Of a stretch of 64,000 nt of DNA, positions 8,116 through 16,965 are shown one piece after another. This DNA comes from Sphingomonadales bacterium (GTDB lineage Bacteria > Pseudomonadota > Alphaproteobacteria > Sphingomonadales > Sphingomonadaceae): NCBI GenBank assembly GCA_017309275.1, contig JAFKLT010000052.1, positions 1 through 64,000 of the forward strand. The letters run 5' to 3'. The position numbers and the translations under genes are program-made. The notes under the pieces were generated by a model. That model searched no databases, was not told where the DNA came from, and saw only the letters and a list, made by a program, of their open reading frames with translations. Every line of letters starts with the position of its first letter. Position 1 is the stretch's first letter.

Positions 8116-9125
8116 CGCAGCACGGCGGTATAGGTGGGCGCGATCGTCATCGCCTCATGCTTGCCCTGCCGGCCCAGCATGGCGTGGACCGCCCGCAGCC
8201 GATAGCAGGGCACCCCCATGAACAGATGATGCTCGGCATGATAATTCACCCAATAGGGCGCGACCGTGGCCCGCGCGATCCATCCGGCATAGGTGGTGCG
8301 CGCATGGGTAAAGGGATCGTCGCTGCCTGTGGTCGTGCAGGCATGCTCGGCGATATTTCGGATGCGCAGATAAAGCTGGAACGTCGTCGCCAGGCCGGCG
8401 AGCCACAGCAGGTATGGCGTCCAGCCATAAAGCAGCAGCGATGCCGCCAGCAGAACCGCCTGCACGACAAGGAAGCGCCCCACCGCCCGCGTCACCGCCA
8501 TCGCCCCGGCGATGTCGATCGTGGGCGACGTCATGCCGTCGTCCGACTGCTTGTTGAACGGCGTCCCTGCCTTCGTGCTGGCGCGGCCCTTGTCGACCCG
8601 CTCGCCGCGCATCATCGCCTGCAGGCCTTTGAAGGCGAAACCGAACTGTGCCACGCGCTGTTTTAAAAACGTCTGTCCGGTCAAGTCGCGCAGCACCTTG
8701 CGCCACAGGCTGGCCCGTGTCGTTGGAAAGGGTTTCGACAACGACAAGTCCGGATCCTCCGGCTGCTGGGTGAATTTGTGATGCTGCAGATGATAGGTGC
8801 GATAGGCGATCAGGTCCGACCCCACCGCCGCGCCGGTCAGCCATTGGCCGAGGAAATTGTTAAGCTTTCGATTGGGATGGAGCAGGCCGTGCGCCGCCTC
8901 GTGCATCAGGATGGCCAGCCCCAGTTGGCGGCCGCCGACGATGATCACCGCGAGCAGCCACGCCGCCGGGTTCCCGCTCCATGCCGCAAGGCCGACCGCG
9001 GCTATGCTGACGATCCAGGCGTGGGCGACGAGCCATGGCCCGTGCCAGCGCGATGCAGTGGTGATCGCAGCCCATTCGGCGCGGTCGAAGAAACGGTCTG
9101 GCGGCAGAAGGCGGACGGCAGGCAT
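8094..9125 (-). CDS. Membrane fatty acid desaturase
   Basis: A 343-residue integral membrane di-iron desaturase. The three histidine boxes are HEAAHG (75-80), HLQHHKF (112-118) and HAEHHLF in the C-terminal third, separated by hydrophobic segments as in the family. It would introduce a double bond into an acyl chain or hydroxylate a related lipid; substrate and position cannot be read from the sequence. Start is the ATG of MPAVRLLPPDRFF. It is a lone gene, tail-to-tail with bufC, and no electron donor is adjacent. Confidence 0.9.
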   Translation of the reverse strand: MPAVRLLPPDRFFDRAEWAAITTASRWHGPWLVAHAWIVSIAAVGLAAWSGNPAAWLLAVIIVGGRQLGLAILMHEAAHGLLHPNRKLNNFLGQWLTGAAVGSDLIAYRTYHLQHHKFTQQPEDPDLSLSKPFPTTRASLWRKVLRDLTGQTFLKQRVAQFGFAFKGLQAMMRGERVDKGRASTKAGTPFNKQSDDGMTSPTIDIAGAMAVTRAVGRFLVVQAVLLAASLLLYGWTPYLLWLAGLATTFQLYLRIRNIAEHACTTTGSDDPFTHARTTYAGWIARATVAPYWVNYHAEHHLFMGVPCYRLRAVHAMLGRQGKHEAMTIAPTYTAVLRQVTAKG

Positions 9126-9274
9126 GGCGCATCGTAACGGGTTGCGAACCGAAACCCAACCCCTTCCGTTTTTGGCACAGAAACGCGGTTAACCGGACGC
9201 TCCGTGTAAGGATTTGGAAACCCCTTTCGGACAGAGCCCTAGCCTTAGGACCAGAGGGGCAGGGACGCGGAATC

Positions 9275-11911
9275 TTGGGGGTCAAGCGCAGCATCGTGCG
9301 GCCGGTCGACGGCGACGGGGGAGACGGCGATTCGCTGTTCGACTCACCCGATTTCGTCGCGCGTCTGATGCGCGTCGCACAGCTTTGGCACTATGTCTTC
9401 TTCGGCCGCACGCTGGCGTTTCTGGTTTTCGCTTTCGTCCCAGGGGTCGCCGGTTTTCTGGTACATCCTTCGCAATGGCTGGTGATGTCGATCGGGCTGG
9501 TTTCCGACCTGCTGCTGACCGTCATCGGTCAGCTTTCGCGCTCCAGCCGGGCCCGGCTCCCCGACCGACTGCGACCGTTCATGCTGTTCTGCATGGCGCT
9601 GATCGCAATGGGCAGCCTGCTCAACGCCGCGGCGATGTTCCCGGCGATCGCGGTCAACGACGGGCGCCTCTATTTCGACGCCTTCGCCGCCATCCAGCTT
9701 GGCACGATCCTCGTCGCCGCATCAGCCGCCGCCATTGCGCGCCCCGCTTTCTTCGCCTTTGCCGGAGCGACCGCACTGGGCGGCGCGATCGGGATCGCCT
9801 CCTGGCCCTTCGGCGTTGCGGGGCTCGTGTTTCTTGGTCTGCTGATCGTGATGATGCGCGAGGATGTCCGCCACCAGCGCCGCGCGACCCGCGCAAGCCG
9901 GCTTTCGATCAGTGAGCAGCAGCGCGCGCTCGGCCTGATGCGCGATTTCGAGCGTGCCGGACGCGGCTGGTTCTGGGAAACCGATCGGAACGGGCAGCTT
10001 GTCTATGTCTCGCCGACCGTCGCCGCGAAACTGGGGGTGCCGCTTACCCGGATTCTGGGACGGCCCTTCACCGACATCATCCGCAAGCGCATCGGCAACG
10101 ACGACAGCGAAGAACGGACGCTCGGCTTCAGCCTGTCGTCGCGCACACCGTTCAACGAATTGACGGTCCAGGCCGCGGTCGAGGGCGAAGAGCGCTGGTG
10201 GTCGATTTCGGGCCATCCGATCAGCAACGAGCTAGGCAATTTCCAGGGCTTTCGCGGTAGCGGCACCGACCTCACCGAAAAGAAGCGCTCGGAGCGTGAG
10301 ATCAACCAGCTTGCGCGCTACGACACGCTGACCGGCCTCGCCAACCGCCTTCACATCACCGATCTGCTCGAACGCGCGCTCCGAAACCATATGGGACAGG
10401 CGCAGCCGTGCGCGCTGCTCATGATGGACCTCGACCGCTTCAAACAGGTCAATGATACGCTGGGCCATCCCGTCGGCGACCAGCTTCTTCAGCAAGTCGC
10501 GGCGCGGCTGACCCAGATCGTCGGCGACAAGGGGCAGGTCGGTCGTCTGGGCGGCGACGAATTCCAGATCGTGTTGCCGCAGATGACGCAGACCGAGAAG
10601 CTGGCGGGTGTCGCCAATGCGATCATCCTCAGCCTCGCCAAGCTCTTCGAGATCGAGGGCGAGCAGGTGCGCATCGGTTCGTCGATCGGTATCGCGGTGT
10701 CGGAGGGCGACGGCGTCACCTCGTCAGCGCTCGTCCGTAACGCCGACCTTGCGCTCTATGCGGCAAAGGATGCCGGCCGCGGTGTCTATCGCTTCTACGC
10801 CGATGCGATGCACAATCAGGCGAGCGAGAGGAAGGCGATCGAAGACGCGCTGCGCGATGCCCTGGCGAAAGACGAGCTGAAGCTGCTCTATCAACCGATC
10901 GTCGATGTCGAAAGCGAGCATATCTCGGGCTTCGAAGCGCTGATCCGCTGGCAACGCGATGCAGGCGATGCCGTCAGCCCCTCGAAATTCATCCCGATCG
11001 CCGAGGAATCGAACCTGATCGTCCCGATCGGCGAATGGATCATCCGGTCTGCCTGCGATGCCATTGCGCGGCTGGGCGTCGGGTACCGCGTGGCGGTCAA
11101 TGTCTCGCCGCGCCAGTTCGCGAACGAGAAACTGCCGACGACGATCCTCAGCGCGGTCGCGGCGTCGGGAATCCGTCCTGAGCAGCTGGAGCTTGAGATT
11201 ACCGAGGGCGTGTTCCTTGACGAAAGCCCTGAAAATCTGGCGATGTTCCAAAGGCTGAAGCGAACCGGCGTGCGGCTTGCGCTCGACGATTTCGGTACCG
11301 GCTATTCGGCGCTCGGCTATCTGAAGAAGGCGCCGTTCGACAAGATCAAGATCGACCAGAGCTTCGTGCTTGGCGCGGCCGATCCGAGCAGCATGAACGC
11401 GGCGATCATCTCGTCGATCGTCGGGCTCGCCACCGCGCTCAACATGGAAACGACGGCCGAAGGGGTCGAGACGCACGACGACCTCGCGCTGATCCGCGGC
11501 CTCGGCTGCAGCCATGTGCAGGGCTATATCTATGGCAAGCCTATGGAATTGGGCGAAGTGCTCGCGCTCCTCGGCGAAAGCGGCGGGCGCGCGATCGCCC
11601 AGGGCTTCAAGAGCGCGCGCGAACGTCGGGTGCGGACTTTCCGGACGATCCAGGTCGCCAGCGGCGGCTATCGGTACGAAGCGATCATTCGGAACATGTC
11701 CTCGCGTGGCGCGATGATCGAAGGGATGTGGAACGTGCCCGACGGTACGCCCCTGCTGCTTGAATTCGCGCACGATACCGTGCTCGACGCTAGGGCGCGA
11801 TGGTCGACGGGCAATCGCGTCGGCGTGCAATTCTCACAATCGGTCAATATCGCCGAACTGATCGGCCCGACGAAAAGGGCGGCGCGCATCCGGATCGATC
11901 GCGCCGCCTGA
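9275..11911 (+). CDS. PAS-GGDEF-EAL-PilZ cyclic di-GMP protein
   Basis: An 878-residue protein that joins all three kinds of c-di-GMP module. Residues ~40-195 form five or so membrane helices, followed by a PAS domain (~215-335), a GGDEF domain with an intact GGDEF at 426-430, an EAL domain with EAL at 554-556 and the usual TAEGVET loop, and a C-terminal PilZ-like domain (~780-870) with NMSSRG as the (D/N)xSxxG motif and RERRVRTFRT as the Arg-rich part. No RxxD inhibitory site precedes GGDEF at the usual distance. Both catalytic cores look intact, so the balance of synthesis and breakdown is unknown. The start is the TTG at 9275 after an AGGGA box; later GTG or ATG codons are possible before the first helix. 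Confidence 0.92.
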   Translation: MGVKRSIVRPVDGDGGDGDSLFDSPDFVARLMRVAQLWHYVFFGRTLAFLVFAFVPGVAGFLVHPSQWLVMSIGLVSDLLLTVIGQLSRSSRARLPDRLRPFMLFCMALIAMGSLLNAAAMFPAIAVNDGRLYFDAFAAIQLGTILVAASAAAIARPAFFAFAGATALGGAIGIASWPFGVAGLVFLGLLIVMMREDVRHQRRATRASRLSISEQQRALGLMRDFERAGRGWFWETDRNGQLVYVSPTVAAKLGVPLTRILGRPFTDIIRKRIGNDDSEERTLGFSLSSRTPFNELTVQAAVEGEERWWSISGHPISNELGNFQGFRGSGTDLTEKKRSEREINQLARYDTLTGLANRLHITDLLERALRNHMGQAQPCALLMMDLDRFKQVNDTLGHPVGDQLLQQVAARLTQIVGDKGQVGRLGGDEFQIVLPQMTQTEKLAGVANAIILSLAKLFEIEGEQVRIGSSIGIAVSEGDGVTSSALVRNADLALYAAKDAGRGVYRFYADAMHNQASERKAIEDALRDALAKDELKLLYQPIVDVESEHISGFEALIRWQRDAGDAVSPSKFIPIAEESNLIVPIGEWIIRSACDAIARLGVGYRVAVNVSPRQFANEKLPTTILSAVAASGIRPEQLELEITEGVFLDESPENLAMFQRLKRTGVRLALDDFGTGYSALGYLKKAPFDKIKIDQSFVLGAADPSSMNAAIISSIVGLATALNMETTAEGVETHDDLALIRGLGCSHVQGYIYGKPMELGEVLALLGESGGRAIAQGFKSARERRVRTFRTIQVASGGYRYEAIIRNMSSRGAMIEGMWNVPDGTPLLLEFAHDTVLDARARWSTGNRVGVQFSQSVNIAELIGPTKRAARIRIDRAA

Positions 11912-11927
11912 CGTCTATTGCGTGGGC

Positions 11928-13199
11928 TCAGTCGGCGATCCGGCCCCGGACCATTACCCAATCGACCTTTTCGAGGCTGCGCACATCGCTCAGCGGATCG
12001 CCGCTCACCGCGATCATGTCCGCTGACATGCCCGGCGCGATCCGGCCGATTTCGCTTTCCAGCGACAACAGCTTTGCCGCGACGGTCGTCGCGCTCGCCA
12101 ACGCTTCGCGCGGCGTGAGGCCATATTTGACCAGCAGCGCGAATTCGCCAGCGTTGCGGCCATGCTCGAAGACGCCGGCGTCGGTGCCGAAGGCGATCGG
12201 CACGCCCAGCGCCTTGGCGCGGCCCACCGCCTTGCCGACGTCGTTCAACGTCATGCGCACCTTTGTTTCTACCGTCGGCGTATAGATGCCCTTGCCGAGC
12301 CGCTCGCGGATGCCTTCGAACGCCATCAGCGTGGGAACCATGTAAGTGCCCTTGGCCTTCATGACCTTCAGCGCGGCTTCGTCGGCGAAGGTGCCATGCT
12401 CGATGCTGTCGATCCCGGCTGCTGCTGCGGATTCAATCCCGCGCGCGCCATGGGCATGAGCCATGACTTTCAGACCCAGCGAATGAGCCGTGTCCGAAAT
12501 CGCGATGAGTTCGGCGTTCGAGAAATGCCCCTCGAGCCCGCGGCCCTGTTGCGACAGAACGCCGCCGGTCGCGGTGATCTTGATGACGTCCGCGCCCGCG
12601 CGCGATGCCTTGCGGACCTTTTCCGCACATTCGACGGCTCCGGTGCAGGTGTACCCCTGATCGAGCACGGCGTGGATGTCTTCACGGAAACCCGTGACGT
12701 CGCCGTGCCCGCCGATGATCGACAGCGCGGGGCCGGCCGCGACGATACGGGGCCCTTCGATCAGCCCTTCGGCTGTGCCACGACGCAGCGAGAAGGCGGT
12801 ATATTGCGCCGACCCTGCTTCGCGAACGGTGGTGAAGCCCGCACGAAGCGTGATGCGCGCATTCTTCGCGCCGACGACGACACCCCACTCGTCGGGGTCG
12901 ACGGCCTCACTCCTGTAATCGCCGCCCGGATCGCCGGTCAGGTGGACGTGCAAGTCGATCAGGCCGGGGAGCAGGGTCTTGTCGCCCAGGTCGACGACCT
13001 CCGCATCGGCAGGTGCCGCGGTGCGGCCCGGGGCGATCGAGGTTATGCGGTCGTCGGTTACGGTGACGGTCGACGGCCCCTCGACCGGTTTGCTGGCGTC
13101 GGTGATGACGCGGCCAGCGTAGATGATAGTGGTTTTCGCCATGGCGGCGCTGCTCAGCAACGCGAGCGTCGTGGCCGCGGCCAGTCCCAATTTGCGCAT
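11928..13199 (-). CDS. Secreted metal-dependent amidohydrolase
   Basis: A 423-residue protein with a Sec signal peptide (MRKLGLAAATTLALLSSAAM-A) and the amidohydrolase fold of the imidazolonepropionase/Xaa-Pro dipeptidase-like group. The metal site is complete: HVH in LIDLHVHLTGD, the carboxylated lysine in VIKITATGG, histidines in VMAHAHG and IEHGT, and the catalytic Asp in FGTDAG. Relatives hydrolyse dipeptides, N-acyl amino acids or organophosphates, so the substrate is open. The start was placed at MRKLG because it gives a clean signal peptide and has GGGGAGA eight bases upstream; a 32-codon longer reading has neither. Confidence 0.9.
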   Translation of the reverse strand: MRKLGLAAATTLALLSSAAMAKTTIIYAGRVITDASKPVEGPSTVTVTDDRITSIAPGRTAAPADAEVVDLGDKTLLPGLIDLHVHLTGDPGGDYRSEAVDPDEWGVVVGAKNARITLRAGFTTVREAGSAQYTAFSLRRGTAEGLIEGPRIVAAGPALSIIGGHGDVTGFREDIHAVLDQGYTCTGAVECAEKVRKASRAGADVIKITATGGVLSQQGRGLEGHFSNAELIAISDTAHSLGLKVMAHAHGARGIESAAAAGIDSIEHGTFADEAALKVMKAKGTYMVPTLMAFEGIRERLGKGIYTPTVETKVRMTLNDVGKAVGRAKALGVPIAFGTDAGVFEHGRNAGEFALLVKYGLTPREALASATTVAAKLLSLESEIGRIAPGMSADMIAVSGDPLSDVRSLEKVDWVMVRGRIAD

Positions 13200-13258
13200 A
13201 TTGTCTCCCCTGGTTGTGCCGTCATCGTGGCGCGCGGCGCGGGGGAGGGCAAGGCCAT

Positions 13259-13287
13259 AAAAAGAGGGGCCGGATATCCGGCCCCTC
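13259..13287 (-). terminator. Rho-independent terminator of the RcnB-like gene
   Basis: A 10-bp stem (GAGGGGCCGG / CCGGCCCCTC, 13264-13287) around ATAT, followed on the minus strand by TTTTT (13263-13259). It lies 30 bp after the stop codon of the RcnB-like gene and ahead of the amidohydrolase gene, separating the two. Confidence 0.88.
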
Positions 13288-13316
13288 AGTTTCACCTCTG
13301 ATAACCGAAAGGAATA

Positions 13317-14306
13317 TTACCAGAAGAAGTCGTAGATCACGTCGACCACGCGGCCGCTGTAGACGTCGACGAGCAACGCATCGTCGTAATATCGGATCCA
13401 GCGATAGTCGCCATAAGCGGGCGGCAGGCGATAGTACCAGGGATCGTTGATCCAATAGCGCTGGCCGTAGAACAGGGAGTTCAGCGAGAAACCGATGCTG
13501 AACCGCGTATATCCGTAACCGCGATACGGGTTGTAATAGCGCGGCATGCGATAATAGTTGCGGTTCCTGTCGCGATAGCTCCGCCAGTCGTAGCGGCGAT
13601 CGTCGCGCCAGCCGCGGTTCCAGTTGTTGCCCGGGCGGCCATCGCGATAGCGCCGGTCGACATAGCCGTTGCGGTTGTTGTCGTAACGGCGGTCTACGCG
13701 ATTGTCGTTGTTCCGATCCCAGCGACGATCGAGGTCGCCGTTGCGATTCCGGTCATAGCGCCGATCGACTTGGCCGTTGCGGTTGCGATCCCACTGGCGA
13801 TCGACCTGCCCGTCGCGATTGCGGTCCCACTGGCGATCGGTGCGGCCGTCGCGGTTCCGGTCGTTATTGCCGCCGCGCTGCTGACCCTGCCACTGCTGGG
13901 CGGGGCGCTGGTCGTTTCCGCGTTGCCATTGCTGCTGCTGAGCCGGGCGCTGATCGTTGCCTCGCTGCCATTGCCGCTGACCCTGGCCGCGCTGCGCATC
14001 GCCGCGCTGACCCTGCCACTGGCGCTGTCCATCGCCGCCGCGGTCGCGCTGGCCGTTCCCGCCATTGCCTCCACGTTCGCGCGGAGCCTGTTGGGTCTGC
14101 TGCGTCTGCACTTGCTGGCGTTCTCCGCGCTGCTCGCCGCCGTTCCAGTTGCCGCCGCGACGGACTTCGGGGCCGCGCGGTCCACGTTCGCCACCGCCGC
14201 CGCGCTGGGCGATCTGAACGCGCTCGCCGTTCGCCTGGGCGGCGGCGGGCGCTATTGGGGTGAGGATCGTCGCTGCGATGAGCAATCCTCCAAGCGTCTT
14301 CTTCAT
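13317..14306 (-). CDS. RcnB-family periplasmic protein with Asp/Asn repeat region
   Basis: A 329-residue exported protein. The signal peptide ends at PIAPAAAQA (~25). Residues ~30-145 are Gln/Arg/Gly-rich low complexity, including two copies of QWQRGNDQRPAQQ. Residues 149-220 are six perfect 12-residue repeats of the form D-x-N-x-[DN]-[GN]-x-x-D-R-[QR]-[WY]. The C-terminal ~70 residues are the RcnB domain: NDPWYYRLPPAYGDYRWIRY and the closing VYSGRVVDVIYDFFW. In E. coli, RcnB is a small periplasmic protein tied to nickel/cobalt tolerance, but most alphaproteobacterial relatives are uncharacterised. The start is MKKTLGGLL, with TTGGAG upstream; a 27-codon longer frame is rejected because the signal peptide would be buried. 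Confidence 0.82.
   Translation of the reverse strand: MKKTLGGLLIAATILTPIAPAAAQANGERVQIAQRGGGGERGPRGPEVRRGGNWNGGEQRGERQQVQTQQTQQAPRERGGNGGNGQRDRGGDGQRQWQGQRGDAQRGQGQRQWQRGNDQRPAQQQQWQRGNDQRPAQQWQGQQRGGNNDRNRDGRTDRQWDRNRDGQVDRQWDRNRNGQVDRRYDRNRNGDLDRRWDRNNDNRVDRRYDNNRNGYVDRRYRDGRPGNNWNRGWRDDRRYDWRSYRDRNRNYYRMPRYYNPYRGYGYTRFSIGFSLNSLFYGQRYWINDPWYYRLPPAYGDYRWIRYYDDALLVDVYSGRVVDVIYDFFW
13647..13862 (-). repeat. Six tandem 36-bp units coding 12-residue EF-hand-loop-like repeats
   Basis: Six units without gaps: DRNRDGRTDRQW, DRNRDGQVDRQW, DRNRNGQVDRRY, DRNRNGDLDRRW, DRNNDNRVDRRY and DNNRNGYVDRRY. Positions 1, 3, 5 and 9 carry the Asp/Asn oxygen ligands and position 6 the Gly of DxDxDG calcium loops. 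Nucleotide copies have diverged at wobble positions, so the array is not a recent expansion. Confidence 0.9.
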
Positions 14307-14430
14307 CTCGGCATACTCCAATATCCCACCCGGCACCCAGCCGATCGGGAAGATGAATCGAAAGTTACCGTACGCAAGATGGATCATGGCTGAACCCGGT
14401 TGTTGCCTGCGGTTCAGCTAGATGAACGGA

Positions 14431-14976
14431 TCAGTCGCTTTGCCGGGTCTTCAACGCGGGAACCGCGCGCGCCGCGTCGGCAGGGCGGATGCCTGGCGGC
14501 GGAGCGGCGGCGATGCGTTCCTCGCCCCGCAGCACGCGTCCTGCGAGGCGGATCGCCCCGCGAATCCGGGGATAGGTGCCGCAGCGGCAGATATTGGTCA
14601 TCGCCGCGTCGATCTCGGCATCGCTGGGGTTGCTGTTTTTGCGCAGCAGCGCGGCGGCCGCCATGATCATGCCCGACTGGCAGAAGCCGCACTGGGGCAC
14701 CTGTTCGGCAACCCATGCCTGTTGCACCGGGTGGCTGCGGTCGCGCGACAACGCCTCGATGGTCGTGACGAAGCGTCCCTCGCATTCGGCGATGGTGACC
14801 ATGCAGCTGCGAATCGCCTCGCCATCGATATCGACCGTGCAGGCGCCGCACTCTCCGGTGCCGCAGCCATATTTGGTGCCCGTCATATTCTACACATCGC
14901 GAAGCGCCCACAGCAGGGGCGTTTCGGGGTCCATGCGATATTCGACCGGGCGGTCGTTGACCGAGAATCGCGTCAT
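14431..14976 (-). pseudogene. [2Fe-2S] subunit of a xanthine-dehydrogenase-family oxidoreductase, interrupted by a stop codon
   Basis: Reading from ATG 14976, the product begins MTRFSVNDRPVEYRMDPETP, then LLWALRDV, then a TAG (complement of 14890-14892), then [17 protein letters not shown]. Family members normally read [16 protein letters not shown], so a TTG Leu codon changed by one base explains the break. After the stop everything is intact: four cysteines of the plant-ferredoxin cluster ([12 protein letters not shown] and RSC) and four of the second cluster (CGFCQSG and ICRCGTY). Translation could restart at ATG 14886, giving 151 residues that lack the first beta strands and have no clear ribosome-binding site. 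Electron-transfer partner of molybdopterin subunits such as IorB; none is adjacent. A sequencing error is the main alternative. Confidence 0.8.
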
Positions 14977-15003
14977 GCCGCCGGTCTTAGCGCAACCTTT
15001 GGA

Positions 15004-15768
15004 TTAGTCACGCCAGCTTGAATCGATCTTGTCGACCTTGCGCACCATCGCATCGAATTCGGCCTTACCCGACTGGCCGGGGATCGCCGCCATATACAGG
15101 TCGCGCTGGTGCACCTTGATCACTTCTTCAGGAACGGTGATCGCCTTGCCCATGCTCATCGTCGCGAGTTGGATCTCGCACGCGCGCTGCAGCGCCCAAT
15201 ATTTGATGAAGGCATCGGACAGCGACTTGCCCATCACGACGGGTCCGTGGTTCTTTAACATCAGGATGCGCTTGCCGCCAAGGTTCTCGACCAGGCGCTC
15301 ACCCTCTTCCTCGCGCACCGTGACGCCTTCGAAATCATGGTAGCCGAGCTGGCCCATGAAATTGCAGGCATAGAAATTGACCGGTTGCAGCCCGCCTTCG
15401 AGCGAGCAGACCGCGGTTGTCGCGGTCGTGTGGGTGTGGATGATCGCATGCGCGTCGGGAATCACCCGGTGAAACAGGCTGTGCTGCACAAAACCAGCCT
15501 TGTTGACGTGCCAGGGATTGTCCTCGTCGACCTTGTTGCCGTCGATATCGATCTTGATCAGGCTGGACGCCGTCACTTCGCTGAAGTGCATGCCATAGGG
15601 GTTGATAAGGTAGCTGCCGTCCTCGTCGGGGACCTTCACCGTGATGTGGTTGAAGATCATTTCGTCCCAGCCCATCATCGCAAAGATGCGATAGCAGGCG
15701 GCCAGTTCGAGCCGCGCCGTCCACTCGGCTTCGCTATATTTGCTGTTGCGCTTGAGCTGGGTCGCCAT
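15004..15768 (-). CDS. Class II aldolase/adducin family protein
   Basis: A 254-residue cytoplasmic protein of the class II aldolase/adducin fold, which includes zinc-dependent fuculose- and ribulose-phosphate aldolases as well as decarboxylases. The zinc ligands are visible in HAIIHTHTTATT (two His) and the catalytic region before it, FNHITVKVP, is followed by LINPYGMHFSEVTASSL. A third metal histidine is likely in MLKNHGPVV. The start MATQLKRNSKY has AGAGGA ten bases upstream. The substrate cannot be told from the sequence. Its stop is 28 bp before the broken [2Fe-2S] gene in the same direction, so the two may once have formed a transcription unit. Confidence 0.9.
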   Translation of the reverse strand: MATQLKRNSKYSEAEWTARLELAACYRIFAMMGWDEMIFNHITVKVPDEDGSYLINPYGMHFSEVTASSLIKIDIDGNKVDEDNPWHVNKAGFVQHSLFHRVIPDAHAIIHTHTTATTAVCSLEGGLQPVNFYACNFMGQLGYHDFEGVTVREEEGERLVENLGGKRILMLKNHGPVVMGKSLSDAFIKYWALQRACEIQLATMSMGKAITVPEEVIKVHQRDLYMAAIPGQSGKAEFDAMVRKVDKIDSSWRD

Positions 15769-16040
15769 CGAGCAGTCCTCTTCTTCTATCGGTTTTGTAC
15801 TGCTACCTATGCCACAGGCGAAGGGGAGGGCACAATCCCGCCTGAAGGCCTTCTGCGGTGTTTGAACCGCGATCCGCCGCGTTGGGGCTTGCATTTCGGC
15901 GCGAATCCCTTTAGTGGCGCTCCATCGGAACGTCGCGCTTTCGCGGCGCTCTTCTTATTGCCCGAATATCGGCGATCTATGATGCACCGGAACCAAGCCG
16001 GGGATATAGGTCGTTTGACGAACAGGAGACGACACGGCGT

Positions 16041-16247
16041 ATGCAGATCATCGTTCGCGACAATAATGTCGACCAGGCCCTTCGCGCGCTCAAGAAGAAG
16101 CTGCAGCGTGAGGGCGTGTATCGCGAAATGAAGCTGCGTCGTCACTACGAAAAGCCCAGCGAAAAGCGTGCGCGCGAGCGCGCTGCCGCCGTGCGCCGCG
16201 CCCGCAAGATGGAGCGCAAGCGTATGGAACGCGACGGTATCAAGTAA
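16041..16247 (+). CDS. rpsU: 30S ribosomal protein S21
   Basis: A 68-residue strongly basic protein of the small ribosomal subunit. The N-terminal [20 protein letters not shown] and the following [18 protein letters not shown] match S21 throughout, and the Arg-rich tail is normal. AACAGGAGACG precedes the ATG. The 270 bp between it and the divergent aldolase gene hold both promoters and nothing else I can name. A strong terminator follows 32 bp after the stop codon, so this is a single-gene unit. Confidence 0.97.
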   Translation: MQIIVRDNNVDQALRALKKKLQREGVYREMKLRRHYEKPSEKRARERAAAVRRARKMERKRMERDGIK

Positions 16248-16279
16248 GACCGTTTCCCGTTCGGGATCCTGATTCGAGA

Positions 16280-16311
16280 AAAGGGCGCTGCGGCAACGCG
16301 GCGCCCTTTTT
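16280..16311 (+). terminator. Rho-independent terminator of rpsU
   Basis: AAAGGGCGC pairs with GCGCCCTTT; the stem continues as TGCG/CGCG and closes with a GCAA (GNRA) tetraloop, followed by a run of five T. A textbook intrinsic terminator. Confidence 0.95.
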
Positions 16312-16416
16312 CGTTATGCGCTGGCGCATAATGTCTCTGGACCCTTCCACGCCGCACCGCCTATAGGCGTGCCGACATTTTCGCTCCCGTCAGCGGAGCT
16401 GGGGAAGGACAAGAGC

Positions 16417-16941
16417 ATGAGCGTAACGACGGTTCCATTGCGTCCGGTGGGCAAGGGCGGGCTGTGGCTGATGTGGATCGGCCTGATCGCGTTGCTCGTT
16501 GCCGGCATTGCCTTTGCCTTTCAGGGAACGCCGAAAATCGGTTTCGAAGTCGTGAAGGCGGGCGAAGGCCCCAGCCCGACGACTGCTGACGTCGTTCTGG
16601 TCAAATATGAAGGCAAGCTCGACGATGGCACCGTCTTCGACGCCAACGAACAGGCGCCGATGCAGGTCGCTCAGGTTGTGCCGGGCTTTTCCCAAGCGTT
16701 GACGCGCATGCAGAAGGGCGGGAAGTACAAGATCAGCATTCCGCCGTCGCTGGGTTATGGCGACCGCGCGGTCGGGCCGATCCCCGCGAACAGCACGCTG
16801 CATTTCGATGTCGAACTGATCGACTTCCGGTCGGAGGCAGAGGTTCGCGCGATGCAGCAGATGATGCAGCAACAACAACAGATGCAGCAGCAACAGGGCG
16901 CGCCCGGCGCTGCCCCGGCTCCGGCGCCCGCGCCGCAATAA
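16417..16941 (+). CDS. Membrane-anchored FKBP-type peptidyl-prolyl isomerase
   Basis: A 174-residue protein that should catalyse cis-trans isomerisation of prolyl bonds outside the cytoplasmic membrane. An uncleaved or signal-anchor helix (GLWLMWIGLIALLVAGIAFA) is followed by the FKBP domain: VVLVKYEGKLDDGTVFD, VVPGFSQALTRMQKGGKYKI, IPPSLGYGDRA and the closing STLHFDVELIDF. The C-terminal ~30 residues are a Met/Gln run followed by Ala-Pro repeats, which probably forms a flexible tail. The start is MSVTTVPLRP, preceded by GGGGAAGGA; an ATG 16 codons upstream gives a non-conserved extension. It ends against the convergent permease gene. Confidence 0.92.
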   Translation: MSVTTVPLRPVGKGGLWLMWIGLIALLVAGIAFAFQGTPKIGFEVVKAGEGPSPTTADVVLVKYEGKLDDGTVFDANEQAPMQVAQVVPGFSQALTRMQKGGKYKISIPPSLGYGDRAVGPIPANSTLHFDVELIDFRSEAEVRAMQQMMQQQQQMQQQQGAPGAAPAPAPAPQ

Positions 16942-16965
16942 CGCCGGCCACGAGATACGGACGCA

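Noticed and set aside
13770-14393. A hydrophobic 207-codon plus-strand frame opposite the RcnB-like gene
   Set aside because: Apparent membrane helices (Ala/Leu/Val/Pro) arise from the complement of Arg/Gln/Asp codons in the repeats; the minus-strand product has a signal peptide and a known domain.
15379-15392. ACCGGTT sequence like the LacI-type operator inside the aldolase gene
   Set aside because: It lies in coding sequence far from any promoter of the sugar genes and only the central seven bases match.
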